A stretch of 32,324 nt of DNA from Planctomycetota bacterium (GCA_022447405.1 JAKVCE010000002.1:1-32324), one strand, 5' to 3'. Numbered from the stretch's first letter, positions 7,713-16,311 are shown. Numbers and translations: made by a program. Notes: generated by a model from the letters alone, not told the origin.

Positions 7713-8899
7713 CTGACCGAGCGGTAAGCGTCTCGGAAGGTCTCGCCATCCGCTGCGCGCTCGAGCGCTTCCTTGGTCGCCTGCAAGGCAGGGTCGCTCA
7801 CGGCCTCTTCGAGCGCGGCCTCGTCGAAGGCGAGCGCATCGAGGAAGCGGGCGAGGAGCGGGAGGAGCTCGGTCGCTGTGTCATGGGCGCGGAAGAGCGG
7901 CGGCTTCACGAGCTGGAAGTCGCGGTGGTAGCCGCTCGGCAGGTCCTTGAGCGTCTCCATGAGGGCGGCGCGGTCTGCGATCATCCCGCGCGCCCTGCCG
8001 CGCATGAGCTCGATGAGGTCTGGGTTGCGCTTCTGCGGCATCAGCGAGCTCCCGGTCGTGAAGGCGACGGGCAGCTTCAAGAAGCCGAACTCGCTCGTGG
8101 AGAAGAGCCAGAGATCAGCGCAGAGCTTGCCGAGGTCCAAGGCGACGGCCTCGAGCGCCGTGAGGTAGGCGAGCTCGGCGCGGCCGCGGCTGTGCTGGGT
8201 GAGGGTGACGGGCTCCTCCGGCGCGTCGAAGCCGAGGCGCTCGGCGACGAAGGCGCGCTCCAAGGGGAGCGGGATGCCATAGCCCGAGCCTGAGCCCAGG
8301 GGACACTTGGAGATGCGCGCTTCGCATGCTGTGAGCTCGGCCGCGTCTGCGGCGAGGGCGGCGGCGTGAGCGCCGGCCCAGTCGGCGACCGTGGAGGGCA
8401 TCGCGCGCTGGAGGTGGGTGTAGCCGGGGAGCGGCAGCGCGCCCGCGCGCTCGGCGAGCTCGTTGAACGCAGCGGCGAGCCCGTCGAGGTGAGCGCGGGT
8501 CTCCTTCACGGCGTCCCGGAGCCAGAGGCGCATGTCGACGGCGACCTGGTCGTTACGCGAGCGGCCGGTGTGGAGGCGCTTGCCGTCCTCGCCGATGGCC
8601 TCCGTCAAGCGACGCTCCACGGCGGAGTGGACGTCCTCGTCCTCCGGACCGACGGTCCATTCGCCAGCGGTCCAAGAGGCCAGGAGGCCTTCGAGCCCGG
8701 CGCTGATGTTCGCGTGCGCGTCCTCGTCGATGACCCCGGCCTTCAAGAGCCCCGCCGCGTGCGCGAGGGAGCCCGTGATGTCGTGGCCGACCAGGCGTTG
8801 GTCCATGCGCCAGTCCTCACCGATGGTGAAGGCGAGCATGCCCTCGTCGATCGGCTCGCCGCGGTCCCAGACGGGGGGGTGGAAGCTGCGCTCTGTCAT
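7688..8899 (-). CDS. argH: Argininosuccinate lyase
   Basis: This is the last enzyme of arginine synthesis, splitting argininosuccinate into arginine and fumarate in the cytoplasm. The 403-residue product has the fumarase/aspartase superfamily signature GSSLMPQKRNPD and the upstream HTGRSRNDQVAVDMR and LPGYTHLQRAMP motifs that form the active site. It is about 50 residues shorter than typical ArgH, mainly at the C-terminus. The ATG at 8899 overlaps the stop of the M20 deacylase gene (ATGA), so translation is probably coupled; the frame is open further upstream, but that part lies inside the neighbour. It is the last gene of the nine-gene arginine operon and its end overlaps the convergent acyltransferase gene by 25 bases. 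Confidence 0.95.
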   Translation of the reverse strand: MTERSFHPPVWDRGEPIDEGMLAFTIGEDWRMDQRLVGHDITGSLAHAAGLLKAGVIDEDAHANISAGLEGLLASWTAGEWTVGPEDEDVHSAVERRLTEAIGEDGKRLHTGRSRNDQVAVDMRLWLRDAVKETRAHLDGLAAAFNELAERAGALPLPGYTHLQRAMPSTVADWAGAHAAALAADAAELTACEARISKCPLGSGSGYGIPLPLERAFVAERLGFDAPEEPVTLTQHSRGRAELAYLTALEAVALDLGKLCADLWLFSTSEFGFLKLPVAFTTGSSLMPQKRNPDLIELMRGRARGMIADRAALMETLKDLPSGYHRDFQLVKPPLFRAHDTATELLPLLARFLDALAFDEAALEEAVSDPALQATKEALERAADGETFRDAYRSVSQSAATDA

Positions 8900-9987
8900 G
8901 AGGTGGCTCCTTCGAGCTGGAGCGACTCCAGGGAGGCTCCGATGACCCGGGTGTAGAAGGCGCAGCCGGCCTCGACCTCGCTGCGCAGGCAGAACTCGTC
9001 GGGGACGTGCGAGCGCGCGGTCTCGCCGGGTCCGCACTTCACGGCGGGGACTCCGGCGAGGAGCGCCATGTCACTCATGGTGGCGGAGCCCGTCGCCGCC
9101 TCTGCGCCTGCGGCCTTCATGCAGGCCTGCACGAAGGGGTGCTCGTCTCCTGTCTCGACCGGGCGCAGGCGCTCGGAGCGGATGGTGATCTTTGCTTGGG
9201 GGAGGCGCTCCTCCAAGAGCGCGACGCACTCGCTGGCTGTGTGCGGCGGTGCGAGGCGGCAGTCGAAGACAGCCTGGGCAGCGTCCGGCACGCGGTTGTG
9301 GCGGTCGCCCGCGTTGAGCTGGGTGCAGGTGACGGTGCTCGCGCCGAGGAGCGGGTGCTCCTCCTCGAGGGTCACGCACTGGGGGAAGCCGGCGAGGTCA
9401 TTCGTCGCGAGGAGCAAGGCGTTTGTGTGCTCGACCCGCCCCGCGTGGGCGGCGTGACAAGAGCTCCCTTCCCAGTCGGCCAAGAGGACGGCGAGGCCGG
9501 CCTGTGCGCGGACGACGCTGAGGCCTGTGGGCTCGCCGGTGATCGCGCCGTCGGGGAGGCCTGTGTGGGCGAGGATGTCTTCCATCCCGCGGTTCGTCGT
9601 CTCTTCACACGCTGTGATCGCGAGCTGCAGCGTGCCTGACGCGCCGCCCTGCTTCGCGAAGGCGAGCGCGCCCCCGATCATCCCGACCACCGCCGCGCCC
9701 GCGTCGTTGGCGCCGAGGCCGACGAGCTTCCCGTCCTGCCAGATCCCGGCGTAGGGGTCGGCGGTCCAGGAGGGGCCAGCGGGCACCGTGTCCATGTGGG
9801 AGTTGAGGAGCAGGGTGGGGCCAGGGCCGCGCTCGATCGTGACTAAGAGCGAGTCACCGACGCGCTCGACGTCGAGGCCGCGCTCCTGGAAGAAGCTCCA
9901 GAGGTGGTCGCGGACGCGCGCCTCGGAGCCCGAGGGGCTGGGGATGCGGACGAGCTCCGCGAGGAGCGCGCAGGGGTCGTAGCTCAC
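8896..9987 (-). CDS. M20 family deacylase, probable N-acyl-citrulline (or acyl-ornithine) deacylase
   Basis: The 363-residue protein has the M20 metallopeptidase landmarks in order: HMDTVP (metal ligand and catalytic Asp), GANDAGAAV (bridging Asp), ACEETTNRG (catalytic Glu pair), GEPTGL and a late RSHVPDEF with the last metal His. ArgE, DapE and related enzymes belong here. Its place between argB and argH, in an operon that encodes an acyl-ornithine-type transcarbamylase, argues that it removes the acetyl or succinyl group from acyl-citrulline, as in Xanthomonas (acetyl) or Bacteroides (succinyl). Start: GTG at 9985-9987, overlapping the argB stop as GTGA. Family certain, exact substrate inferred from the pathway. 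Confidence 0.85.
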   Translation of the reverse strand: MSYDPCALLAELVRIPSPSGSEARVRDHLWSFFQERGLDVERVGDSLLVTIERGPGPTLLLNSHMDTVPAGPSWTADPYAGIWQDGKLVGLGANDAGAAVVGMIGGALAFAKQGGASGTLQLAITACEETTNRGMEDILAHTGLPDGAITGEPTGLSVVRAQAGLAVLLADWEGSSCHAAHAGRVEHTNALLLATNDLAGFPQCVTLEEEHPLLGASTVTCTQLNAGDRHNRVPDAAQAVFDCRLAPPHTASECVALLEERLPQAKITIRSERLRPVETGDEHPFVQACMKAAGAEAATGSATMSDMALLAGVPAVKCGPGETARSHVPDEFCLRSEVEAGCAFYTRVIGASLESLQLEGATS

Positions 9988-10847
9988 GCCGTCACCTCCT
10001 CGGCTTCGCTGAGGATCAGGGTCCCCGCGCCTTGGTTTGTGTAGAGCTCGACGAGGAGGGAGTCCTCGTCCATCCCGCTCACGACGTGGACGCGCTCCAC
10101 GCCGCCAGCCATGGCGGCCTCGATGGCCGAGGTCTTGACGTGCATGCCGCCAGCGACGGTGCCGCCCTCGCGCTGCTCGAGGAGCTCGGCGAGGGAGAGG
10201 ACGCTGATCGCGGAGTGCGGGTCGGCGGGATCAGCGAGGACGCCAGCCGCTGAGGTCAGGAGCACGAGCTTCGCCGCGCCGAGCCCGACCGCGAGCTCGG
10301 AAGCCAAGAGGTCGGCGTTCACGTTCAGGTGTCCGCCTGCGCCGTCTGTTACCGGCGGCGCGACGAGGGGGATCACGCCCTCATCGAGCGCAGCCTTCAC
10401 GGCGCCCGAGTCGACGCTCTGGATGTCACCGACGAGCCCGAAGTCGACCTCGCCCTCGGAGGTCTGCATGGGCGGGCGCTTCGTCGCGACCGCCGCGCTC
10501 ATGGATGAGCTCGCGACAGATCCGCGCGCGCTGAGCGCGTCCGAGAGCGCCTGCGAGAGCTCCTGCGTGCTCTTCGTGAGCGCCTCGAGCGCCGCAGGAG
10601 TGGTCACGCGCCTGCCGTCAATGAAGACCGGCTCTTCGCCGAGCGCGCGCTGGCACTCGTTGGCTTGCGGCCCCGCGCCGTGGACGACGACGAGCCGCGC
10701 GCCCAGCGCGTGGACGCAGGCGAGCTGCTCTGCGATGCGGCGCACATGGCGCGGCTTCGCGAGGCAGGCGCCGCCCACCTTGACGACGAAGGTCTTGCCG
10801 CGGTGCTCGCGCACATGCGCGGAGGCGCGGATGAGGTCGAGGCTCAT
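9984..10847 (-). CDS. argB: N-acetylglutamate kinase (N-acylglutamate kinase)
   Basis: This 287-residue amino-acid kinase phosphorylates the gamma-carboxylate of N-acylglutamate. Visible motifs are VVKVGGACL at the N-terminus, VVHGAGPQ (glycine-rich loop), DGRRVTTP, FGLVGDI, HLNVNADLLASE and GGMHVKTSAIEAA followed by GAGTLI, all in ArgB order. The ATG at 10847 overlaps the argF' stop (ATGA). If the operon uses succinylated intermediates, as argued from the transcarbamylase, this enzyme would act on N-succinylglutamate; nothing in the sequence alone settles that. The short N-terminal extension looks too small for the long arginine-sensing helix of some arginine-inhibited ArgB enzymes, but this was not tested by alignment. 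Confidence 0.92.
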   Translation of the reverse strand: MSLDLIRASAHVREHRGKTFVVKVGGACLAKPRHVRRIAEQLACVHALGARLVVVHGAGPQANECQRALGEEPVFIDGRRVTTPAALEALTKSTQELSQALSDALSARGSVASSSMSAAVATKRPPMQTSEGEVDFGLVGDIQSVDSGAVKAALDEGVIPLVAPPVTDGAGGHLNVNADLLASELAVGLGAAKLVLLTSAAGVLADPADPHSAISVLSLAELLEQREGGTVAGGMHVKTSAIEAAMAGGVERVHVVSGMDEDSLLVELYTNQGAGTLILSEAEEVTA

Positions 10848-11875
10848 GCGCCCACCTCCGCGGGGAGCTGGAGCGGGCTCTCACAGCCCGCAGGCCCGCT
10901 CAACATGTGCTCGAGGAGCGCGGTCTGGGCGTGCAAGCGGTTCTCAGCCTGTCGCTGCACGAGGCTCGCGGGTCCGTCGAGCACGGCGTCCGAGACGACG
11001 ACGTTGCGGCGCACGGGGAGGCAGTGCATGAAGCGCGCGCCGGCGCTGAGCGAGTCCGGCGTCACCTGCCAGTCTCGCAGCTCGAGCTTCTTGAAGCTCT
11101 CGCCAGCGGTGTCACCCCAGGACTCGAGGCTGCACCAGGACTTGGCGTAGACGATGTCCGCGTCCTTCGTGGCGCCAGGGTCGTTCGTGATCTCGAAGCT
11201 GCCGCCGCTCGCGTCAGCGAGCAGCTTGGCTTGGGCGATGACCTCCTCGTGGAGCTCCCAACCTTTGGGACAAGCGAGGACGACGTCCATCCCGCGCTGC
11301 GCTGCCATGCACACGGTGGAGTTGGCGACGGCGTGGGGGAGGGAGCGCGGGTGCCAGGTCCAGGTGAGGACGAGCTTGGCGCGCGTCGAGACCTTGAGCT
11401 GATCGAGGGTCGCGCGGTCGGCCAGGGCTTGGAGCGGGTGCCAGAGCGCGCTCTCCATGCTGACGACCGGCACGCTCGAGTGCTGGGCGAAGCCTTGGAA
11501 GACGTCATCGGCGAGGTCGGAGGCGAGGTCCTCGAAGCGCGCGAAGGAGCGCACGCACAGGGCGTCGACATAGCTCGAGAGGACCGGCGCCGCCTCGCGC
11601 ACGTGCTCGGCCGCGTCTGAGTCCATGACGACGCCGTCGCCTGTCTCGAGCTTCCACATGCTCGAGCCAGTGAGTTGCACGAGGTCGAGGCCGAGGAGCC
11701 CGGCGGCGCGCTGCATGGAGGCTTGGGTACGGAGCGAGGGCGCGAGGAAGAGGAGCCCGAGGGCGAGGCCCTCATAGCGCGCGGGCGTCGCGCCGCGGCG
11801 GAGCTCCGTCGCGCGGTTGGAGAGCGCCTCGACGAGGTTGGCGTCGAGCTCGGACAGCTTGTAGAGACCGTTCAT
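10844..11875 (-). CDS. argF': N-acyl-ornithine carbamoyltransferase (acetyl/succinyl type)
   Basis: The 343-residue protein is a transcarbamylase: carbamoyl-phosphate motif FLAPSLRTQ (residues 43-51), HPLQ (146-149) and HCLPVRRNV near the C-terminus. It is not an ordinary ornithine carbamoyltransferase. The segments MWKLETGDGVVMDSDAAEH, VRSFARFE, TWTWHPRSLPHAVANS and CLPVRRNV are those of the N-acetyl-/N-succinyl-ornithine branch known from Xanthomonas and Bacteroides. From memory of those two proteins, the residue that switches acyl specificity (Glu92 in Xanthomonas, Pro90 in Bacteroides) aligns with Ala89 here, in MDSDAAEH. An acidic residue is absent, which favours succinyl-ornithine. The ATG at 11875 overlaps the argD stop (ATGA). 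Confidence 0.9.
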   Translation of the reverse strand: MNGLYKLSELDANLVEALSNRATELRRGATPARYEGLALGLLFLAPSLRTQASMQRAAGLLGLDLVQLTGSSMWKLETGDGVVMDSDAAEHVREAAPVLSSYVDALCVRSFARFEDLASDLADDVFQGFAQHSSVPVVSMESALWHPLQALADRATLDQLKVSTRAKLVLTWTWHPRSLPHAVANSTVCMAAQRGMDVVLACPKGWELHEEVIAQAKLLADASGGSFEITNDPGATKDADIVYAKSWCSLESWGDTAGESFKKLELRDWQVTPDSLSAGARFMHCLPVRRNVVVSDAVLDGPASLVQRQAENRLHAQTALLEHMLSGPAGCESPLQLPAEVGA

Positions 11876-12999
11876 GCGGAGACCTCCAGGTTGGCGAGCG
11901 CTCCCTTGAGGCGCTCGGCGTGGGCGGGGGTGACGGTGAGAGAGGGGGAGAGGCGGACGATCTTCGGGTCCCAACAGGTCCCGACGAGGACGCCTTGCGC
12001 GAGGAGCGCGTCGCGCACCTCCTTCGCTGTGACGCCGTCAGTGAGCTCGAGCCCGAGGAGGAGCCCCGCGCCGCGCACGGCCTTCACCGGGCCGACCCCT
12101 GCGCACTCTTGGAAGGCCGCGCTCGCGGCGCGGACGCCCTCCAAGAAGCCGGGCTCGCTGAGGCGCTTGGCGGTCTCGGTGGCAGCGACCATCGCGAGCG
12201 GACCGCCCCCGAAGGTGGAGCCGAAGAGGTTCGTGGGCGCGCGCTCTGCGGCGGCCTCTTGCGCGAGGGTGAGTCCGAGGGGGAAGCCGGAGGCCGCGCC
12301 CTTGGCCGTGGTGATGACGTCTGGGAGGACGCCGAAGTGCTGCGCTGCGAAGGGGACGCCGAGGCGTCCGTTCGCGGTCTGCACCTCATCAAAGAGGAGC
12401 ATCGCGCCGGTCTCGTCGCACTTGGCACGCAGCGCCTCGAGGAAGCCTGCGGGCGGCTCGACCACGCCGGCGAGGGACTGGATCGGCTCGAGGATGCAGG
12501 CCGCGGTCGACTCATCGATCCCGTCCAGTGATCCCCACGGGCTGCGGGTCACCTCGAAGGGTGCGCTGGGGAAGCCCGGGGTGCGCGGGTCCGTGACAGC
12601 TGCGGCTGCTGCGGTGCGACCGTGGAAGGCGCCCTCGAAGCAGACGACGCCTTCGCGCCCGGTCGCAGCGAGGGCGAGCTTGAGCGCGTTCTCGTTGGCT
12701 TCGGCGCCGCTGTTCGAGCAGAAGATCTGCCAATCACCTGTCGGGAGGAGCGGCGCGAGCGCGGCGTTGAAGGCGTCGCGTGACTCGGTGTCGAGGAGGT
12801 TCGTGGTGAAGGAGAGCGCTCCCCACTGTCGGCTGAGCGCCTCACCGAGGGCCTCGTCACCAGCGCCGAGGGTGTTCACGCAGTGCCCGCCGTAGAGGTC
12901 GAGCACGCGCGCGCCGTCCGCGAGCAAGAGCTCGCAGCCCTCCGCTCCGACGACATCGAGCGCGATGCGCGCGTAGGCCGGCAGCTCTTTGAGGCTCAT
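11872..12999 (-). CDS. argD: Acetylornithine / succinylornithine aminotransferase (class III PLP)
   Basis: The protein of about 375 residues is a class III aminotransferase: GGHCVNTLGAG near the N-terminus, SNSGAEANENALKLA (phosphate contact), FHGRTAAA, LLFDEVQT (Asp that binds the pyridine nitrogen) and TTAKGAASGFPLG with the Schiff-base Lys. It converts N-acylglutamate semialdehyde to N-acylornithine using glutamate. The start region reads GTG-CTG-ATG; the ATG at 12999 is preferred because it shares a base with the argC stop (TGATG), matching the tight coupling throughout the operon, while the GTG at 13005 is an alternative. Assignment as ArgD rather than another class III enzyme rests on motifs plus operon position. 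Confidence 0.92.
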   Translation of the reverse strand: MSLKELPAYARIALDVVGAEGCELLLADGARVLDLYGGHCVNTLGAGDEALGEALSRQWGALSFTTNLLDTESRDAFNAALAPLLPTGDWQIFCSNSGAEANENALKLALAATGREGVVCFEGAFHGRTAAAAAVTDPRTPGFPSAPFEVTRSPWGSLDGIDESTAACILEPIQSLAGVVEPPAGFLEALRAKCDETGAMLLFDEVQTANGRLGVPFAAQHFGVLPDVITTAKGAASGFPLGLTLAQEAAAERAPTNLFGSTFGGGPLAMVAATETAKRLSEPGFLEGVRAASAAFQECAGVGPVKAVRGAGLLLGLELTDGVTAKEVRDALLAQGVLVGTCWDPKIVRLSPSLTVTPAHAERLKGALANLEVSA

Positions 13000-14051
13000 C
13001 AGCACACCCCCAGGCCCGCGGTGGGCAGTCCGGTCGTCTCGGGGAGGCCGTGCATCAGGTTCAGGGCTTGGACGGCCTGACCTGAGCCGCCCTTCAGGAC
13101 GTTGTCGATGCAGCAGGTCACGTGCAGCCAGCCGTCGCGCTCGACGAGGCTCAAGGCGGCGCGGTTGGAGCCGACGATGGCGCGCAGCTCAGGCGCTGTC
13201 TCTGCGTCGAAGGAGGCGAAGGCGCAGTCGTCGTATGCGCTGGAGTACGCGGCGGACGCGTCGGCCTGCGTGACGCCCTCTCTGAGTGGCATGCTCGCCG
13301 TGAGGTGGATGCCGCGCGCGAAGGGGCCAGAGTGGGGCATGAGCTGCACGCTCGCCTCGGGGCAGGCCTGCAAGAGCTCCGCCTCGTGGCGATGGCCGGT
13401 GCGCGCGTAGGCTTTGAAGTTGCCGTGGCGATGAGGGTGATGCGTCGTGGCCTTGGCGGTCGCGCCGCTCCCCGAGGAGCCCGTCACGGCGTTGCAGAGC
13501 CACGCGGAGTCCGTGGAGACCAGGCCGCCCTCGAAGGCCGGGACGCAGGCGAGCTGCATCGCGGTGGCGAAGCAGCCGGGCGCTGCGACGCGCTTTGAGG
13601 TGGCGACCGCTTCGCGGTCGTGCTCGACGAGACCGTAGGTCCAGTCATCGAGCGTCGACGGTGCGGGGTGCTCCTTGCCGTAGACCGATGCGTAGGTGTC
13701 TGCGTCCGCGAGGCGGAAGTCTGCGGAGAGGTCCACGACCATGAGCTCGCTGGCGGCGTTGCCGAGCGCGGCCTCGAGCTCGAGCCAGGCCGTCGCTGAC
13801 TCGCCGTGGGGCAGCCCGAGGACGAGGGCGCAGGGTCCGTCTTGGAGCGCTGAGGTGATCGCCTCGCCTGCGTCCTCCTTCCTGAGGAGTGGTGCCGCGT
13901 GGGTGAGGTTCGGGTGGAGGTCACAGACGGTGCCTTCCCCGCTGCGCGTGATGGCGCCTGCGAGTTCGAACTCAGGGTGAGCCTCGACGAGGCGCATGAG
14001 CTCACCAGCGAGGAGGCCGCTGGCTCCGTAGACGAAGAGGGGCGTGCTCAT
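12999..14051 (-). CDS. argC: N-acetyl-gamma-glutamyl-phosphate reductase
   Basis: The 350-residue protein reduces N-acyl-gamma-glutamyl phosphate to the semialdehyde with NADPH. It starts with a Rossmann motif (VYGASGLLAGELMRL), has VVDLSADFRL, and carries the active-site cysteine in VAAPGCFATA (Cys160); GSSGSGATAK and HRHEAELLQ follow, as expected for ArgC. The ATG at 14051 overlaps the stop of the P-loop gene upstream (ATGA). Length and motif order are normal for the family. Confidence 0.95.
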   Translation of the reverse strand: MSTPLFVYGASGLLAGELMRLVEAHPEFELAGAITRSGEGTVCDLHPNLTHAAPLLRKEDAGEAITSALQDGPCALVLGLPHGESATAWLELEAALGNAASELMVVDLSADFRLADADTYASVYGKEHPAPSTLDDWTYGLVEHDREAVATSKRVAAPGCFATAMQLACVPAFEGGLVSTDSAWLCNAVTGSSGSGATAKATTHHPHRHGNFKAYARTGHRHEAELLQACPEASVQLMPHSGPFARGIHLTASMPLREGVTQADASAAYSSAYDDCAFASFDAETAPELRAIVGSNRAALSLVERDGWLHVTCCIDNVLKGGSGQAVQALNLMHGLPETTGLPTAGLGVC

Positions 14052-15118
14052 GTGAGGACTCCTTCCACCTTGGCGATGGGTGAGACCGCAGGCGTGACAG
14101 CCGCTGCGAGAGAGGCCGCGTCTAGGAGGGCGTTGTGGGCGGGGATCCCGAGGTCCTCTGTGCAGTAGCGGCGCCCGACCGGGGTGTCGGTGACCGGCCC
14201 GCTGATGACGGTGGGAGAGAGCGCGAAGCGCTCACTCAAGATCTTCGCTGCGCCCCAGGCTCCGACCGGGTCCGAGGCGCACAAGACGATGGCGGAGAGC
14301 GCGGCCCTCAGCCCGCGGTCTGCGAGCAGGGTGTGGACGCCATAGGTGCCCAAGAGCCCGTCGCCCATCTCGAGGACGATCACGTCAGGCTCGCTCTCGA
14401 CGAGCGTCGCGAGGAGGGAGTGCGCGGCCGCCACAGCGTTCTGCTCGTCCGTCGTGACGACGCCGAAGTCGGTGAAGATCATCGCAGGTGAGGCGCCGCA
14501 GTCCGCCATGGCGAGGACGTCGCGGCGCAGGGAGACGCCGGTGAGCTTGCCCGCGGCGACCTTCAGCCCGCTGTGGACCAGGCTCGTGATGAGCACGCTC
14601 GCTGCTGTGGTCTTGCCTGAGTCCATCGAGGTGCCGAGCAGGCAGACGACGGGCGGCAGCTCCGCGGGGAGCGGGGCGGCGGGGAGGGCGGCCTTCGTCA
14701 CATCGGCGGGCTCGCCGCGGCGGCGGTCTGCGTCGGAGTAGTGGACGATGGACCCGAGGACCTCGAGCTCGAAGGGCTCGCCGACGCCGGGCACGGTCTC
14801 GGCGCCTGCGCCGATCACGCCGCCCTTGTTGAGGAGCTGGAGGTGATCGCCGACCTGCACCGTCTCGGGGACTTGGCCAGAGAAGCCGTGCAGCGCGTCG
14901 CGGTGTCCGAGCGCGCCGGCGATCACGTCGCCGGGGTGCAGGCGCACGAAGCGCCCGTGGACATCCTCGAGGGTGTCGTACGAGGACTTGGCGTTCAGGA
15001 CGCGCGCGGCGATGACAGTGCCCGCCTGCGCAGGGATCTCTTTTGAGAGGACCGCGTTGCGCGCGAGCTCCGTGTGCTTGGTGACGGAGGCGATCTTGTC
15101 GAGGACGCAGCGTCTCAT
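14048..15118 (-). CDS. P-loop protein of unknown function (BioD/MobB/DUF1611-like) inside the arginine operon
   Basis: The 356-residue protein has two parts. Residues about 30-125 look beta-rich (VIAARVLN, RFVRLHPGDVIAGALGHR, VQVGDHLQLLNKGGVIG). Residues about 155-350 form a P-loop domain with Walker A GTSMDSGKTT (162-171), AGKLTG shortly after as in BioD/MobB, a TDFGVVTT segment and a strand with acidic end, VIVLEMGDGLLGTYG (about 247-260). This resembles dethiobiotin-synthetase, MobB and DUF1611 proteins; some DUF1611 members (DgcN) are described as D-glutamate N-acetyltransferases. The gene overlaps argG and argC by four bases on each side, so it is an integral operon member. Because no argA or argJ is present, a role in making or sensing N-acylglutamate is a reasonable hypothesis. 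DUF1611 membership is tentative and the function is not shown by the sequence. Confidence 0.75.
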   Translation of the reverse strand: MRRCVLDKIASVTKHTELARNAVLSKEIPAQAGTVIAARVLNAKSSYDTLEDVHGRFVRLHPGDVIAGALGHRDALHGFSGQVPETVQVGDHLQLLNKGGVIGAGAETVPGVGEPFELEVLGSIVHYSDADRRRGEPADVTKAALPAAPLPAELPPVVCLLGTSMDSGKTTAASVLITSLVHSGLKVAAGKLTGVSLRRDVLAMADCGASPAMIFTDFGVVTTDEQNAVAAAHSLLATLVESEPDVIVLEMGDGLLGTYGVHTLLADRGLRAALSAIVLCASDPVGAWGAAKILSERFALSPTVISGPVTDTPVGRRYCTEDLGIPAHNALLDAASLAAAVTPAVSPIAKVEGVLT

Positions 15119-16311
15119 GCGTGCACCTCTTCCTTTTGGCCAGCGAGGCGGTGCAGCCTGCCGGGCTCAGCGAGGATGCGCGCGAGGCCGACGGCGCCGC
15201 GCGGGTCTGCGCCCGTCGCCGCGCGCTCGCCGTACTTCGCGTCGCTCGCTGCCATCATGGAGTGCGGAGACTCGAGGCCGGTGACCGTGACGTTCCTGTC
15301 CGCGATGGAGATGTGGACTGTCCCGGTGACCTGCGTCTGGGTTGAGGCGAAGAGCGCTTCGAAGTCGCGCAGGCTGGGGTCATGGAAGAGCCCTTGGTGG
15401 AGCTTGCGGCCGTACACATCAGCGAGGTGGTCCTTCCAGAAGCGCTGCTCCTCGGTCAGGACGAGCTTCTCGAGCTCGCGGTGGGCGCTGAGCAGGATCT
15501 CTGCGGCGGGCGCCTCATAGGCGATGCGGCCCTTGATGCCGAGCACGGTGTCCCCGAGGTGATAGCCGCGGCCGACGCCGAGCGCTCCGCCGGTCTGGTT
15601 GAGGGTCTCGACGAGGGTGACCGGGTCCATGGGGGCGCCGTTGATGGAGACAGGGACGCCGCCCTCGAACTGGATGTCGAGCTTCGCATGACCTGCGCCG
15701 CCCTTGGTCCAGCACCAGCCCTCCTCAGGCAGGGGCTCTTCGCTCGAGAGGAGCACGCCGCCGCCGATCGTGAGGCCCCACAGGCCCGCGTTCACCGAGT
15801 ACTCGCCGCCGGCGGGAGGCAGCTCGTGACCGTGCTCCTGGAGCCAGGCGCGCTGATCGTCGCGGCTCGGCATCTCGTCGCGCACCGGCGCGAGGATCTC
15901 AAGACCCGGCGCACAGATGGCGAGCGCTGCCTCGAAGCGGACCTGGTCGTTGCCGGCGGCGGTGCAGCCGTGGGCGAGGGCGTCGAAGCCCTCCTCTAGA
16001 GCGAGCGCCGCGAGGAGTTCGGCTTGGAGGCTGCGCTCGGCGGCGACTGAGAGGGGGTAGGTGCCGCCGCGGCGGACGTTGCCCGCGATGAGCCAGCGCA
16101 GGACGTCCTCGAAGAGCTGTAGACGCGCATCGATGAAGCGATGCTCGCTCGCGCCGAGGGCGAGCGCGCGGGCGGCGATGGCGGTCCGCTCTTCGGCGTC
16201 CATGCCGCCGCAGTCGACGGTGGCACAGACGACATCGTGCCCGTCACTTGAGAGACGGGCTGTTAGGTAAGAGGTGTCGAGACCTCCGGAGTAGGCGAGG
16301 AGGGTGCGCAT
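15115..16311 (-). CDS. argG: Argininosuccinate synthase
   Basis: The 398-residue protein condenses citrulline with aspartate using ATP. The N-terminal PP-loop YSGGLDTS (residues 7-14) is intact, and HGCTAAGNDQVRFE and the EYSVNAGLWG segment follow in the normal order. Several glycine-rich stretches and the C-terminal half are also of ArgG type. It starts with ATG at 16311, 57 bases downstream of argR on the same strand, and overlaps the P-loop gene by four bases (ATGA). It carries out the step after removal of the acyl group if the pathway runs through acyl-citrulline. Confidence 0.95.
   Translation of the reverse strand: MRTLLAYSGGLDTSYLTARLSSDGHDVVCATVDCGGMDAEERTAIAARALALGASEHRFIDARLQLFEDVLRWLIAGNVRRGGTYPLSVAAERSLQAELLAALALEEGFDALAHGCTAAGNDQVRFEAALAICAPGLEILAPVRDEMPSRDDQRAWLQEHGHELPPAGGEYSVNAGLWGLTIGGGVLLSSEEPLPEEGWCWTKGGAGHAKLDIQFEGGVPVSINGAPMDPVTLVETLNQTGGALGVGRGYHLGDTVLGIKGRIAYEAPAAEILLSAHRELEKLVLTEEQRFWKDHLADVYGRKLHQGLFHDPSLRDFEALFASTQTQVTGTVHISIADRNVTVTGLESPHSMMAASDAKYGERAATGADPRGAVGLARILAEPGRLHRLAGQKEEVHA

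Noticed and set aside
10111..11031. 306-codon plus-strand frame opposite argB and argF'
   Set aside because: Shadow of the arginine genes, with low-complexity Ser/Ala/Arg sequence and no start signal.
11675..12895. 406-codon plus-strand frame opposite argF' and argD
   Set aside because: It is antisense to two well-recognised enzymes, and its Ser/Ala/Arg/Pro-rich product has no motifs; long antisense frames are expected at this GC content.
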